From NCBI GenBank assembly GCA_036346355.1, contig CM070590.1, positions 42,627,749 to 42,691,748 on the forward strand: a stretch of 64,000 bases of DNA. The letters run 5' to 3'. Under the pieces are notes generated by a model that had not been told where the DNA came from, made no database searches, and saw nothing but the letters and a program-made list of their open reading frames with translations. Source of the DNA: Rhipidocladum racemiflorum (taxonomy: Eukaryota; Streptophyta; Magnoliopsida; Poales; Poaceae). Positions 1-11,388 of this stretch are shown here, piece by piece. Each line of letters opens with the position of its first letter. The stretch's first letter is position 1. The position numbers and the translations under genes were made by a program.

Positions 1-1187
1 CCATTCCAATACACTTGCCTTAACCTCGGGCGACAGATTGGCGAGAGGATGAGGGCACTCCTGGGGTCACACCACCTGCACATACATACCACACACTCAA
101 AATGTGCCCTCAAAATAGTACGCAAACAATCTTCTACCCCGACATCGCAAACTCCTCGCACAACCCAAAATAACAGAGGTTATGTCCCGTCGGGACAGCA
201 GACTTCTAACGAGCATAACTTGAGTTCTAAGACTTCAAATTGATTAAACGAGTACATCCTCGCATATCTTAGGAAATTTCCTAACTTTTTCTAATTATAC
301 GGAAAAACTTATTCGGCCTCTAAAGTGGTTTAATCTACATAATACCGTGATCTGTTCCAATCTCATCACAGTTTTTAACACGTTTGGTAAAACAAGCATA
401 ACTTTCAAACGGTTGGGCGGAATTGGACGTTCTTTATGTCCACTGAAAGGTATTGAAATTACCTACAACTTCCACAATAGGATGCTTACAAAATTCCGAA
501 TCTAAATTGGTGAAAACCCAAACCCTATGTCGACTGCTCATGTTGCCAAAAACAGAGAACGTGGCAAACTCTAGATTCCATCTAATCTACCAAATTACAG
601 CACCACCAATTGATCTAAAAACATGATATCAACCCTTATAATAGTACCTAGACCAACCCCAAGGATTCCCATGGCCATACCTTCGCCCGACGAACGAAGA
701 ACCAACTGATCTCCTCCCGGTTCGCGCGATCTCCTTCCTCGCTCCAAATCCACCGGATCACCTCGTCGCGGAGCGCTCCAATGGACGGATCTGCGGGGTG
801 GTGAGGTGGAGAACTCCCATAGGGGTAGCAAGGGTGGTGGAGAGGAGAGGAGAGGGGTGGTGGCGCAAGCAAAAGGGAGAGGGGAGAAGGGGGGCGGCTA
901 GGGCAATGGGGGGGAGGGCGCACACAGCAGGGGGTGCGCAATAAGGGATGGGGGAGGCCCCCAACCAGGTCTCCTACTCCTATTTGTACTCAAACTCCTT
1001 CCCACCAAGGCCCACGACCCTTTCCCTTAGGCCCAAACTCCCCCGGAAAGGCCCAAACTCCCGAAATCAGCCCGGAAATGCAAATAAACCTCATACCGTA
1101 TGGTTTCAACCTCTAATTCCACATTCCATAATGTTTTTGACCTCAACATTCACAATTTATAAGGTTACGACACTCTGTGGTGTCACA
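1..1187 (-). mobile_element. Family C LTR, partial (cut by window edge)
   Basis: This matches the right-hand part of the LTRs at 20697-22892, 27988-30155 and 35348-37520: the same blocks occur in the same order, including the GC-rich stretch with G-runs near 830-920. The last bases (…GTGGTGTCACA, ending 1187) are the LTR edge, followed by a polypurine tract read on the minus strand, so this is the 3' LTR of a minus-strand element. The other edge lies outside the window. Confidence 0.85.
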
Positions 1188-1203
1188 TTCTCCCCCCCTT
1201 CAA
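1188..1203 (-). other. Polypurine tract of family C element
   Basis: On the minus strand this is a G/A-rich run directly abutting the LTR start (TGTGACACC…). It matches the tract at 30156-30172 of element A. It would prime plus-strand DNA synthesis. Confidence 0.7.
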
Positions 1204-1274
1204 CAGGATTCGACCACGAATCCAAGACACACCAATACGCAACCCAGCAAAGCAAAAGATAGCTAGGTTTCACA

Positions 1275-1790
1275 TCACATACCTGAGGCGAAAAGCTCGG
1301 GATACTTCTCGCGCATGCGAGACTCCAGCTCCCAAGTCGCTTCTCTCTCGGTCTGATGTGACCACAGGACTTTGACAAACTTGAGCGTCCTGTTCTTCAT
1401 CACTCGCTCCGAAGTCCCCAGAATTTTCATACGACGGAACTCGAAGGTGAGGTCCTGCTCAAGCACTAATGGTTCCAACGGAACCACCAACTCCGGATCA
1501 TGCAAGTATTTTCTCAGCATCGAAACATGGAACACATTATGCACACCTTGCATTGACTCCGGTAGCTCCAGATGATACGCCAGCTTACCAACTCGGGCGA
1601 TGATAGGAAATGGCCCAACATACCTCGGACTGAGCTTTCCCTTGGTGCCAAATCGAACCACACCCTTAGTGGGAGATACTCGCAAGAGTACGCTATCACC
1701 CACCTCAAACTCCAAATCTCGCCTTCTCACATCAGCATAGCTTTTCTGTCTGCTCTGCGCTGCAAGAAGGTTCTGCCGTACCTCCGCCAT
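1275..1790 (-). pseudogene. Ty3/gypsy integrase C-terminus with chromodomain (fragment)
   Basis: This open 171-residue fragment is the 3' end of a chromovirus pol. The N-terminal half is the integrase C-terminal region (YADVRRRDLEFEVGDSVLLRVSP, then a GPF motif and NVFHVSMLRKYL). The last ~60 residues form a chromodomain-like segment (VKVLWSHQ…EATWELE), which in this family targets integration to marked chromatin. It is nearly identical to the pol end of element A at 30242-30742. Upstream pol is missing: homology stops at about 1790, where LTR-derived sequence begins. The fragment keeps a Gln where A has a stop, so it is the less decayed copy. No protease, RT or RNase H remains beside it. Confidence 0.85.
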
Positions 1791-1848
1791 GTGTTAATGT
1801 ACAAGTTATGCTGATTGAAAAGTGTTAATGTACAAGTTATGCTGATTC
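1791..1848. repeat. 31-bp tandem duplication at a rearrangement breakpoint
   Basis: The string GTGTTAATGTACAAGTTATG and its flank occur twice with a 31-bp period, at 1791 and 1822. The same words occur inside the LTR fragment near 15718, so the join between the pol fragment and the following sequence uses LTR-derived bases. Confidence 0.7.
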
Positions 1849-1852
1849 AACC

Positions 1853-2871
1853 ATTTTCCTCTATATGAATATATGACTAATCCGGAGTGCTCTTGAAAAG
1901 TGTGCATGCATGTCATGAATCAAGATCTTCATTTCTTTCTAGTATGAAAAGAAAGAATGAAGAATTTCTGGTATTTTGGTCGTGAGGTTTAGGGCGTTTT
2001 GGGTTCATGGATTCCTTTGTTGTTGAAACACATATTTTGTTTGGGTATTGAAGTGAAGGTGGAATCGTAAAAGGTGAAATTAGGGAATGTGACTTTATTA
2101 AGAGTATCGTTGGGTGGAAGTGAAATTGACGGTAGTTCGGTGATAATTGTCCTGCCGTGAGCAATTGTCTTAACTAGTTGTTTCTGGGTTTGAGTCTTGC
2201 CTGGGAGAGGATGGAATGAAATGTTAGCATGATCATGTATCGGAAGGGCAAATGTGCCTTAATGAGTTATTCCCCTCGATGGAAATTTTCGGGAATATAG
2301 AGAGGTCGTTAAAGGAATTGTGACTCGCTTTGATTGTGTCATCTTGAGTTTAATAAAGTGTGGTAGTCAGGTTGGTTGTGATAGTAGTGCGAAGTGTTTC
2401 TTCTGTTGTGTTTCAAAGTTTCCCTAAAACTCGTAGTGATTGGTGTCGATCTTTGGTTTTGAACACAATCGGTAAAATGAGCATAACTTTCAAACAGCTG
2501 ATCTGAATTAAGCATTCTTTACGTCCAATTAAAGGTATTTCAATTACCTACAACTTCATCAACAGGCGGACGACCAAATTCCGACTCTAAATTGGTGAAA
2601 ACTCAAACCCTAGGTCGACTGCACAATCTGCCCGAAACAGAGAACGTGGCAAACTCTAGATTTCAACCAATCTACCCAATCGCAGCACTACCAATCATGC
2701 TAATATTTTGCAACAACATGAATAGCAACTCTAATTAACTTCCAAGTTAAAGCCACTAGCCAACACGATTAAATTTCTATATTAACCCATTAGATTATAA
2801 CATCTTTAAACAACCAACAAAGTTTCTTTAACAATAACAGCAGTCTACATCATCTTAATGTTCTAACTATG
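1853..2871. mobile_element. Scrambled family C internal sequence and LTR piece
   Basis: There are three blocks. About 1861-2460 is an inverted, diverged copy of parts of 17390-18225. About 2461-2700 is an LTR piece collinear with about 22125-22350. About 2701-2871 is a direct copy of about 19080-19235. No coding sequence is recognisable. The last five bases (CTATG, 2867-2871) are the left target-site duplication of element D. Confidence 0.7.
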
Positions 2872-3657
2872 TGTAACATCCCAAAATTTGGGTTTTCAAA
2901 AATTTTGGTTTAGTTTAGCTTCCCAAAAATTTTCGTTGATTTTCTTGCGTTTATAAAGCTTGATTTGAATTTTCTAAAAGCTAAAATAATTTAATTTGAT
3001 TATTCTAAACCTCAAATAAAATTTATTTCATTTTATTTGGATTCCTTGTGTTTCAAGAAGTTCTTCGGTAATTTTTGAGTTTTTTCGGAGCACGTTTGCT
3101 ATTTATCGGATTTATTTGGAATTAATTTAAACTAAGCCTTTCATTCGGAATTAATTAATTATTTGGAAAAGTTTATATAAGTTTTGTTAGAAATATTTTA
3201 TTTGAGTTGGAAATGTCTCAAAATATTTTCTCTCGAATTTTTCTAGAATTTTTCTCGTATTTTTATTGCCTCTAGTGATTTATTTGATTTATTGGAATTG
3301 TTTTAATTGGAAAAGGATTGAAAATTCCGAAAATTGGATTGGGCCTCAACCTCTCCTCTCTCTCTCCCGCTGCCCGGCCGCCCCTCGGCCCATCGCTCGA
3401 AAGGCCAGGCCAAAGGCCGCAGGCTGCGTCCTCCCGCCTGGGCCTCGCGCCAGCAGTGAAGCCGGGCAGTGCCTCCACGCGCCACCGGCCCAGCCCACGC
3501 CGCCACTAAGCTCCCTCTTCCGCGAGGCCCAGCCTCCCGCGCGCCAGCCACCTTGGCCCGCTCACAAGACCGGCCACGCGCTCGAAGTTGGGCCACGCCC
3601 AGGCCGCCCCACGCGCGCTGCCTCCCCACTGGGCCAGGCCAGTCCGCCCCCCCCTCG

Positions 3658-3808
3658 GACACGTGTCGGACTTCCATTGTGCCACGTCACCCCGAGTCTG
3701 TTTCACGCACGGAACCCGCTTCAGAAATGCCCAAACCGACCCAAACACCTCCAAACGCGTCCAAACCTGATTTTTCTTGATCTAGCCTCTTCCCCAAACC
3801 TATATAAG
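3658..3808 (+). promoter_or_regulatory. Putative LTR promoter of element D (5' copy)
   Basis: A perfect palindrome GACACGTGTC (3658-3667) contains a G-box CACGTG, a known plant bZIP/bHLH site. About 130 bp downstream is TATATAAG (3801-3808) just after a C-rich run. Spacing and order fit an RNA polymerase II core promoter starting transcription near 3830. The same pair is conserved in the 3' LTR. Confidence 0.6.
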
Positions 3809-4809
3809 TGCCCCTAGACCTCTCCCACGGATATACAACCTCCGGATCATCTCCAAAACTCCGAGATCCATCCAATGTCGCCCGAACGTCGCCCAACGCT
3901 GGCCGAACTTTGGAGCCGCGTCCCGAGCAACTCGTCGACTCTTTTCGAGATCCGTCTTCTCCGTGGTGTGCCACAAGGTACCATCTACTTGCTGTCCAAA
4001 ATTCAGCCAATTTGGTCCACGGGATCAAAAGTTACGGCCGTTTCAATCTCGAATCTTGCCGAGGTCATAACTCCCTCAATTTTTTGAGTTTGACGGTGAA
4101 ATTTTTTGTGTAGACTCCTGGGGATGTCCTCTACAGGATGCACATCTTGCCCCAAGGTTTTGCCCTCTGGATTTGGCGCAGTAAATTAATTTCTCCGTTC
4201 AGACTGCGTGCAGACAGCGGCAAACTTCCTCGCGCGTCCCCGCTGTTCCAGAAGGTATTTCTTCGAGCCACCTGCGCCACGGTGTGCCTCTTGGTCCCAT
4301 CTAGCTCTCGGTCAAATTTCGTTAAGTTCCGATCATTATTCTAGAAGTTATGGCCGTCCAAAGTTTTGATCCAAACCCGTTAATCGCCAGTTTGTGATTA
4401 ATCCGGAAGGGCGCCGCAAAATCCGCCTATACCGTTGGAGCTCGCCTCGCGCGTTCTACGCAGTAGACATTCTCCTTTGCCATCCCATCCTCCGGAATTT
4501 TTTTATATATTTAGGCCACTGCTTGTTGCCGTCGCCGCCTTTTTGGCGCCGGCTATTTTAGTTCGCTCGGCCGTGGTTGTCGCTGGCCCGGAGGATCATC
4601 TTGTACTGTTTTGGTCCATCATTAAGGTTCTTTTGGTCTCCGTTTGCCGAGAAGCCCGATTCCGGCCTAAACCCGTCGTCTTTCAACCTAGCGTGCCGCC
4701 GGTTCGCGCACCGGTTAGCCGCCCTTGGTAGCGCTTCTACCGCGGCCATGTCGTTGCACCGACGGTCGCTACTTCGCTTCATGAAGTCTCCTATCATTGT
4801 TGACTTCCA

Positions 4810-5209
4810 CCGTTAACGCTCGCTGCTAACATTCCACCGCTAACGCTCGCGGCTAACGCTTCCCGCTAACGCTTTCCCGTTAACGCTTCTTCCGCTAACG
4901 CGTTCCGCTAACGTTCCTCCGCTTAACGCTTTGCCGTCAATGTTTCACCGTTAACGCCTGTCGTTAACGCCCGTCGTAACGCCTTGCCGTTAACGTTTTG
5001 TCATTAACGCCCGTTAATGTTCCTCCATTAACGCTGCCGTTAACGCTTCGCCGTTAACGCTCCTCCGCACGTTTCCCGTTAACGCTCCATCGTTAACGTT
5101 TCGCCGCTAACGTTCCTCCGTTAACGTTTTGCCGTTAACGCCTTCGTTAACGTTCCACCGCTAACGTTTCATCGTTAACGTTCCATCGCTAACGTTTCAT
5201 CGTTAACGA
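4810..5209 (+). repeat. CGTTAACG palindrome array in D 5' LTR
   Basis: There are about 25 imperfect units of 13-18 bp built on the palindrome CGTTAACG (or the variant GCTAACG) with short T/C spacers. Each CCGTT is also an AACGG core on the other strand, the core of plant MYB/MSA sites. The array lies about 1 kb downstream of the TATA box, so it would be transcribed as leader sequence. Confidence 0.85.
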
Positions 5210-7600
5210 TTGGCTCTCTTCGCCTGCGTTGTCATCGCATGCGTGTATTCTTGCACAAACCCTAGTGCGATGCCTTCACTGTTCTATCATCATGACGTGA
5301 GCCTAGTCTCATCGCCATATCATCTTTAAAGCCGAATCAAAAACTAACCTAAGACCGGTTTGATTAACTAAGTTTATCGTGAGCCGCGTTGTTATCTTTT
5401 AAATCTTTCCCGTTGTTTCAACAGTGGTAAGACAATTGTCTTTTCTTATCACTGAAAAACTAATCTGCCATTAATCGAGAATTCCTTCGTGGACTTGGTC
5501 GATAGGCCATTGGCCATCTGTCATACCCCTGTCCCCGATCTATCCGTCTCTCTTTTGTTTGACTCGCGGTCCGCTTCGGTCAACAAAAGTCAACTTCAAG
5601 AATCAGTTTAGTTCACTGCGAACTAACATATCCGTATGGACCCGATCTATAGATCGAGAGCCCATATGTCGCTATCTGTCCAATCAAGATAATAACTTCG
5701 GAAGAAATATTCTTCGGAATATTATTCTTTCTTTCCCAGTTATTAATCTTTCCCTTTTCGGTGTTTTGCCGAAAGCCCGTTCTCTTTTGTCAACTCTTCA
5801 ATCTAATCCGTTTGAGTTCCCAAATCTCTCCCAAGCCGTTGTGCCCAATGCTGTTCGTTCTTAATTTGGAGTTTACTTGATTTGTCGTTTGAATTGGTTT
5901 GTATTTGCTTCTTCTTTAATCATTAGACGTGTCGTCCGGAAATCGTTCGAACGAGCTGAGGATCGAGAAAGTGGAAGTTGAAGGTCGAGGACCAAGGATC
6001 AAGGATAAAGAGTAAAAGACAGTAAAGTTTGCAAGGGCCAGGCAAGTTGTGCTTTGACCATGTTGATCCTATTTCGAAATCTATTTTGATTTAAACTATT
6101 GCATGCTAGTTCAATTAGAAACATACTTTGCTTAAACATGGGGATTAGATAAATACCAATTTGCTATATGACACCTTGATTACTTAAGTATGTGCCATGA
6201 TCCCTTGTCACCCTAGTTGTGGATTACTAGTTGGACATTATTAGATTGCCAACATGGGTTTAGATCGTTGTAGTATAACGCTTAGACTCAAGCTACGTGC
6301 TCATAAAATGATTTTGGACAATCAAATTTTAATATTGACTTAATGATATATTGAACCTGTTTTGGAAAAGTATCATGTGATGTTGATGGCACGTGGTGCA
6401 TGGTAATCAACTGGGGTTTGATAAACAGTTTTCGACCGGGGCATGTGGCAAGAGTAATCAGGTGGGCCAGTTGTGGCATTTGGGATGTTGATTTGTTTTT
6501 TCGGGTAGTCTTTCCCTTGTCACTCTAAGGACTTAACCTTGCAAGCCTTTGAACTGAGTCAATCGTGACAACCACATGGCTGGAATGGGACGGCCCTAGT
6601 TGACTAAGTCGCTAAGGACTCACTTGTGGAGCCTCAGGGTGTCAATTACACCGCTTGTGTGATTGTACGGGAGCGATCGTGGTCGTGGCCAGATACCCAT
6701 CTAACGGTGTGTTGGTCCCATACTTCGCCTTGGCTAAGGGAAGGGATGGTGTAGAGCACGAACCGGAGAGGACCACCTGTGTTGTTTGAGGCTTCCAAAG
6801 GCTTTGTTATGATCGCTCATTCGCATACTCTTGTATGGCGATTCACTACCGACGTGGTGAGTGGATTGTATCTTGTGGGTAAAGTGTATAACCTCTCGCA
6901 GAGTGTAAACCTATTCGAATAGCCGAGTCCACAGATCGACAATGCTCGGGATTACCGTCAAGGGTTATATTTTCTCAAAAATAACTTGGATTTGGAAAGT
7001 TGGGTTGGTTTAATAATGGAGATGATGGAAAAGTGGTTTAGGATGGGGAAAATGTTTATTAAACTTTTGAAAAGTTATTTATGTTTTACTTGTTTCTACC
7101 GCTTTCGAATCTACTTATATTACTTTTCAAAAGTCAAGCATCGCAAATATACCTTGAGCTATTCCTTTGTACCAAGCCATGCATATAGCTATTAGACTTG
7201 CATTCAGGCATGACTTGGCCGAGTGCTTTATGTACTCACCCCTTGCAAACAAACAATCACCGGTGAGCAAAAGTCTACATCGTCGAAGAAGAAGAAGTTC
7301 CGTGGAGAAGGCGATTATCTAGAGTCGAACTCGCCGCTTGCCTCGTGGCATATTGATGGGATTCACCGATGTTCTTCGCTCCGCTGCTTATTTGGAGTTG
7401 AAGCCGTCAAGGCTTTACAAATGTAAGGTTGACCTTAAGGTCGCTCAATAGTTTATATTCTATTATTGAGTTACTTTTACTATTCCGCTGTGTATGATTG
7501 TGATATTCATCTATGTTGAGACTGTGTGCACTAGCGTGATCCTGGACTAGTGCTGAATACACAGAGGGTCCGGATTTGCAAATTCGGGTCCCGACAGAGG

Positions 7601-7613
7601 TGGTATCAGAGCC
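7601..7613 (+). other. Primer binding site (tRNA-iMet type), element D
   Basis: TGGTATCAGAGCC lies 4 bp after the 5' LTR. This is complementary to the 3' end of plant initiator methionine tRNA, the usual minus-strand primer for this group. Confidence 0.9.
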
Positions 7614-7791
7614 ATACTGACTGTAGGTCTTGACCCTAGATAGATTGGCCGTCTTTAGGAGCTTCAAAATTATTTTCTAAAGAGAAAAAAATTTAACTTG
7701 AAAGAATAATACATTCTTGACTTATCTTATTCTTCCATTCTTTCCTCTTTGCTGAAAGTTCCATCCTTCCCTTCGATTTAAATGGAAATCT

Positions 7792-9330
7792 TACCTGAGT
7801 TGTTCCCAATAGTTAACGATGGTTCACACTTAAGGAGAAAGTACTGGATGTCGTCGTCAACCCTGAAGATCGTGAAGTAAGAAATCATCGAGCTCGAAGA
7901 GAAGTGGATCGATGAAGGGTTCCAGAAGCTTGAAGAACCAGTGCTTAGTAGTAAGTTGAGACTCATGTGTGAGAGTTCCGTCTCTTAAAATATGAGTGTT
8001 ACCCCTTTTAGATGCTAGATTATTGTGTGCTTAGGAATTTGGATCTTTCTTGATTGTTGAGTGTGCTGTATGTGTTGCAAAGCTTTTAGGCTTGGATAAG
8101 CAACCATACCTAGTTTTTAGTTGTTTTTATAAGTTTTTGGGTTAAACCTGTTCTCCCCGCAATAGGATTCTTGAACCTCATCTATGCTTTTCCCTCTTAC
8201 CTAAAAACCTGGAGTGGACAAAAGATGGAAAGGACCGACTACAGCAGTTACTTAGAGGCAGTTCAAGTCAGTTCAGTTGCTACTAGTGGAGTCAGTGTTA
8301 AAGCAGATAGTGACCAGCAGTCGTCCACTGTACCAACCGTGACAATTCAACACTTGGATCAGTTTGTCCCCACCCAAACTCAGCTTATGCAGACAATGAT
8401 GCAACAGATGAATGTTCAGTGCCAAAATCAACCCCTCCACCACCAAGTCGCAACCTCCTGTTCACAGTCAAAGTTTGCCTTGTTCATAAAGACTAAAACC
8501 ACCCACGTTTGATGGATTAGCCACTCTCAAAGACGGAGAAATATGGCTTCGTGTCATAGAAGAGAAGCTTGCTTGGGTACAATGTGAAGATGAGGAGAAG
8601 GTCCCCTATGCTACTTGCCAGTTAGAAGGAGATGCATTAGCCTGGAAGAGAGGTTTCTACGCCACCTCGGAAGATGGACATACTATCACTTGGTTGGAAA
8701 TTGCCACCGCCCTTCGTCGCTTTGTTGCGCCATCGTAAGATAGTGTGACTACCGCTGAGTTCAGAGAAGAGTACAACCCCGCACCTAATACCATACCGAG
8801 ATGTTGTTCTTTGAAGTGTTGTCAGCCAAACAAGTTAGAAGACCGTGCATGCATCCGATGTGGAGAAATAGGATACACTGCTGATGAACATGCAATCAAT
8901 TGTTCCAGCTGTGAAGGAAGCCATTTACCCGGAGAATGTCCTATGCGCAATATCACCTGCTATCTTTGCGAAGGTCGTGATCATTGCCCAGCTCAATGTC
9001 CCTTAGATCCAATAGTGACCGCTGTGACTCGGCATCAGCGAGAGAATTTTCGAGCTGTCATTGCTCAAGAGTTAGCAAAAAGAGAAGGATTGTCATCCGC
9101 ACCAGCTGTGCCACGTGAAGAAAAGAAGAGGAAACATGTCAACCCTATCCATCTACCTCAAGAAATCAGTAATACTTGGTCACCATGGAATTGTTTCTTG
9201 TGTGATAAATGAGGTCATTGGCCTAGAGAATGCCTCATCAACCCAGCACGATGGCCCAAACGTTTATGATACCACTGTGGCGAGTCAGGTCATTTGCTAA
9301 GGAATGCCACAGAAAGATCAAGCAATTTCG
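7792..9330 (+). pseudogene. Decayed gag of element D with several zinc knuckles
   Basis: The reading frame shifts several times. Near 7792 an ATG opens a short leader segment. At 8500-8740 a gag core is readable (PTFDG…, EEKVPYATCQLEGDALAW, then ITWLEIATALRRF), ending in a stop. It parallels the gag core of element B (WLRTIE…KVLYASHQL, then VITWAEFRATF). From 8745 a 155-residue open stretch carries Cys/His knuckles: a degenerate one at residues 36-49 (Tyr and His in place of His and Cys), CSSCEGSHLPGEC at 53-65 and CYLCEGRDHCPAQC at 72-85. It is followed by CFLCDK-stop-GHWPREC and another remnant. Gag packages the element RNA. This copy cannot make a full protein. Confidence 0.65.
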
Positions 9331-10455
9331 AAAGCCATGATCATCTCAGAAATTACCGTAGTAAAGTTTGTAACACCAAAAGTGAATGGTAAGGCTATGG
9401 AAGCAACTTGCTTAAGGAGCTAGTTGAAGCAAGAGGAGTTGGTTAACAAAGGCCTTAACCTAAAAGATGAGTGCAAGGAATTGGAAGACCACTGCAAGCA
9501 TCAGAAAGTTTGTCAAGAAGGACCACCGCAACAGCGAATGAGGAGTGCTTCTCAACAACTCAGCTGCCATACTACTCAGATTTTGTTCGAGACACCTTCA
9601 CCTGTGCTTCGCCCTGATGGTTAGAGTTTCCATAACATCAACCTAGTGAAAAGTTCTCAAGAAAGAAGCCTGCTTTCTAGAGTTTGCTATGCCTGTCATC
9701 CGCCAGAATATTTTGCTAATCACTATCCTTAGAAGAAAGTGATCATTGCGGATCGCATCGATCTCAGCTCTACCCTACCAAGATTAGTGCCATGTCAGGA
9801 GGAAGCCAACAGATGTCAGTCAAGTGTTGCTTCAGATGCAATGAGCCGGGACACTTTGATAATAGTTGTCCTAGGAGAAAAGGTGTTATACCTGCCCACT
9901 TCAATCCTAATCCTACCCCTACCAAGACACTTGCGTCAGAAAGTGAATTGTGACGGAGTATTCAGTTGATACAGAGTTTCAGTCAAAGAATCAAGCCGAC
10001 AAAGATAGTGCCAGACCAACCGGAATGCTATTCAAGTCTTGTCGAAAACCACGTAATCACAAGTAAGCTTTGTTGTCAGATACAGCCTGTCCAATTTCTA
10101 GAAGAAGCGGAAAATCAAGTGTTTAGGAACAGAAGCAAGGAGCCTATCAATGGAGTTACCAGAAACGTCAGCATGAGTGCAGAAGATGTTCAAGATTTCC
10201 CGACAAAGTTAGTATCAAGATTTTCCGTAGAAGAAGTGCCTCGTGGCCGAAAAGGCATACAGCTTGGAGTCAGTGGACTTGTAAGAGGACCTCATCAGCA
10301 AGGAGCAGCCTGCAAAATTTTGGATGTTACCAAGCGTTTGTTCAGAAGCGACCCCTATCCTGTGTGTAGTTGCTTGGTAGTTCGAGGAAGCTCAAGAGTT
10401 GAGTCCCCCTAAACCTAATTCTATAGTCAGCCCTGAATCTCGGGGACGAGATTCT
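9331..10455 (+). mobile_element. Element D internal remainder
   Basis: No complete gene is visible. Two more knuckle-like words occur: CYACHPPEYFANHYP near 9688 (degenerate) and CFRCNEPGHFDNSC near 9826 (intact spacing C-x2-C-x4-H-x4-C). Open stretches at 9739-9969 and 9966-10412 match nothing I recognise. The end (10438-10455) matches the last pol codons of element B. Confidence 0.5.
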
Positions 10456-10471
10456 GTTAAGGGGGTAGATT
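10456..10471 (+). other. Polypurine tract, element D
   Basis: GTTAAGGGGGTAGATT directly precedes the 3' LTR and closely matches the tract of element B read in reverse complement (38566-38581). Confidence 0.8.
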
Positions 10472-11237
10472 TGTAACATCCCAAAATTTGGGTTTTCAAA
10501 AATTTTGGTTTAGTTTAGCTTCCCAAAAATTTTCGTTGATTTTCTCGCGTTTATAAAGCTTGATTTGAATTTTCTAAAAGCTAAAATAATTTAATTTGAT
10601 TATTCTAAACCTCAAATAAAATTTATTTCATTTTATTTGGATTCCTTGTGTTTCAAGAAGTTCTTCGGTAATTTTTGAGTTTTTTCGGAGCACGTTTGCT
10701 ATTTATCGGATTTATTTGGAATTAATTTAAACTAAGCCTTTCATTCGGAATTAATTAATTATTTGGAAAAGTTTATATAAGTTTTGTTAGAAATATTTTA
10801 TTTGAGTTGGAAATGTCTCAAAATATTTTCTGGAATTTTTCTAGAATTTTTCTGGTATTTTTATTGCCTCTAGTGATTTATTTGATTTATTGGAATTGTT
10901 TTAATTGGAAAAGGATTGAAAATTCCGAAAATTGGATTGGGCCTCAACCTCTCTCCTCTCTCCTCCCGCTGCCCGCCGCCTCGCCTGGCCGCTCGAAAGG
11001 CTACGGCAGCCGCTGGGCTGGCGTCCCCCGCTGGGCCTCGCGCCTGAAGCCGGGCCAGGCTGCCTCCACGCGCCCGGCCCAGCCCACGCCGCCACTAAGC
11101 TCCTCTTCCGCGAGGCCCAGCCTTTCTCCCGCCACAGCCACCTTGGCCCGCCTCACAAGACGCCCACGCGCCCGAGTTGGGCCACGCCAGCCGCCCCACG
11201 CTGGCCGCCTCCCACTGGGCCAGGCCAGTCCGCCTCG

Positions 11238-11388
11238 GACACGTGTCGGACTTCCATTGTGCCACGCCACCCCGAGTCCGTTTCACGACGGAACCTGCTC
11301 GGTAAAATGCCCAAACCGACCCAAACACCTCCAAACGCGTCCAAACCTGATTTTTCTTGATCTAGCCTCTTCCCCAAACCTATATAAG
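11238..11388 (+). promoter_or_regulatory. Putative LTR promoter of element D (3' copy)
   Basis: The same pair as in the 5' LTR: GACACGTGTC (11238-11247) and TATATAAG (11381-11388). In this position it could drive read-out transcription into the flanking DNA to the right. Confidence 0.55.

Larger units (their letters stand above)
2872..7596 (+). repeat. Element D 5' LTR
   Basis: This 4725-bp repeat starts TGTAACATCCC and ends GTCCCGACA; its partner is 10472-15170. In order it holds an AT-rich start, a GC-rich block (3355-3660), a G-box and TATA box, an array of GTTAACG words (4810-5209), and a long 3' part with no ORF of interest. That 3' part is also found in LTRs G and H. Confidence 0.95.

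Noticed and set aside
3266..3817. 183-residue Pro/Ala/Arg-rich ORF (and similar at 10807-11397)
   Set aside because: It lies in the GC-rich part of both D LTRs, open in several frames and both strands, with no domain and with indels between the copies. It is composition, not a gene.
4810..5209. CRISPR-like regular repeats
   Set aside because: Units are short, degenerate and lack unique spacers. The locus is an LTR of a plant element.
7601..7613. tRNA gene fragment
   Set aside because: Only the 13 bases matching the tRNA 3' end are present, at the LTR edge as expected for a primer site; the same holds for 20683, 35333 and 46518.
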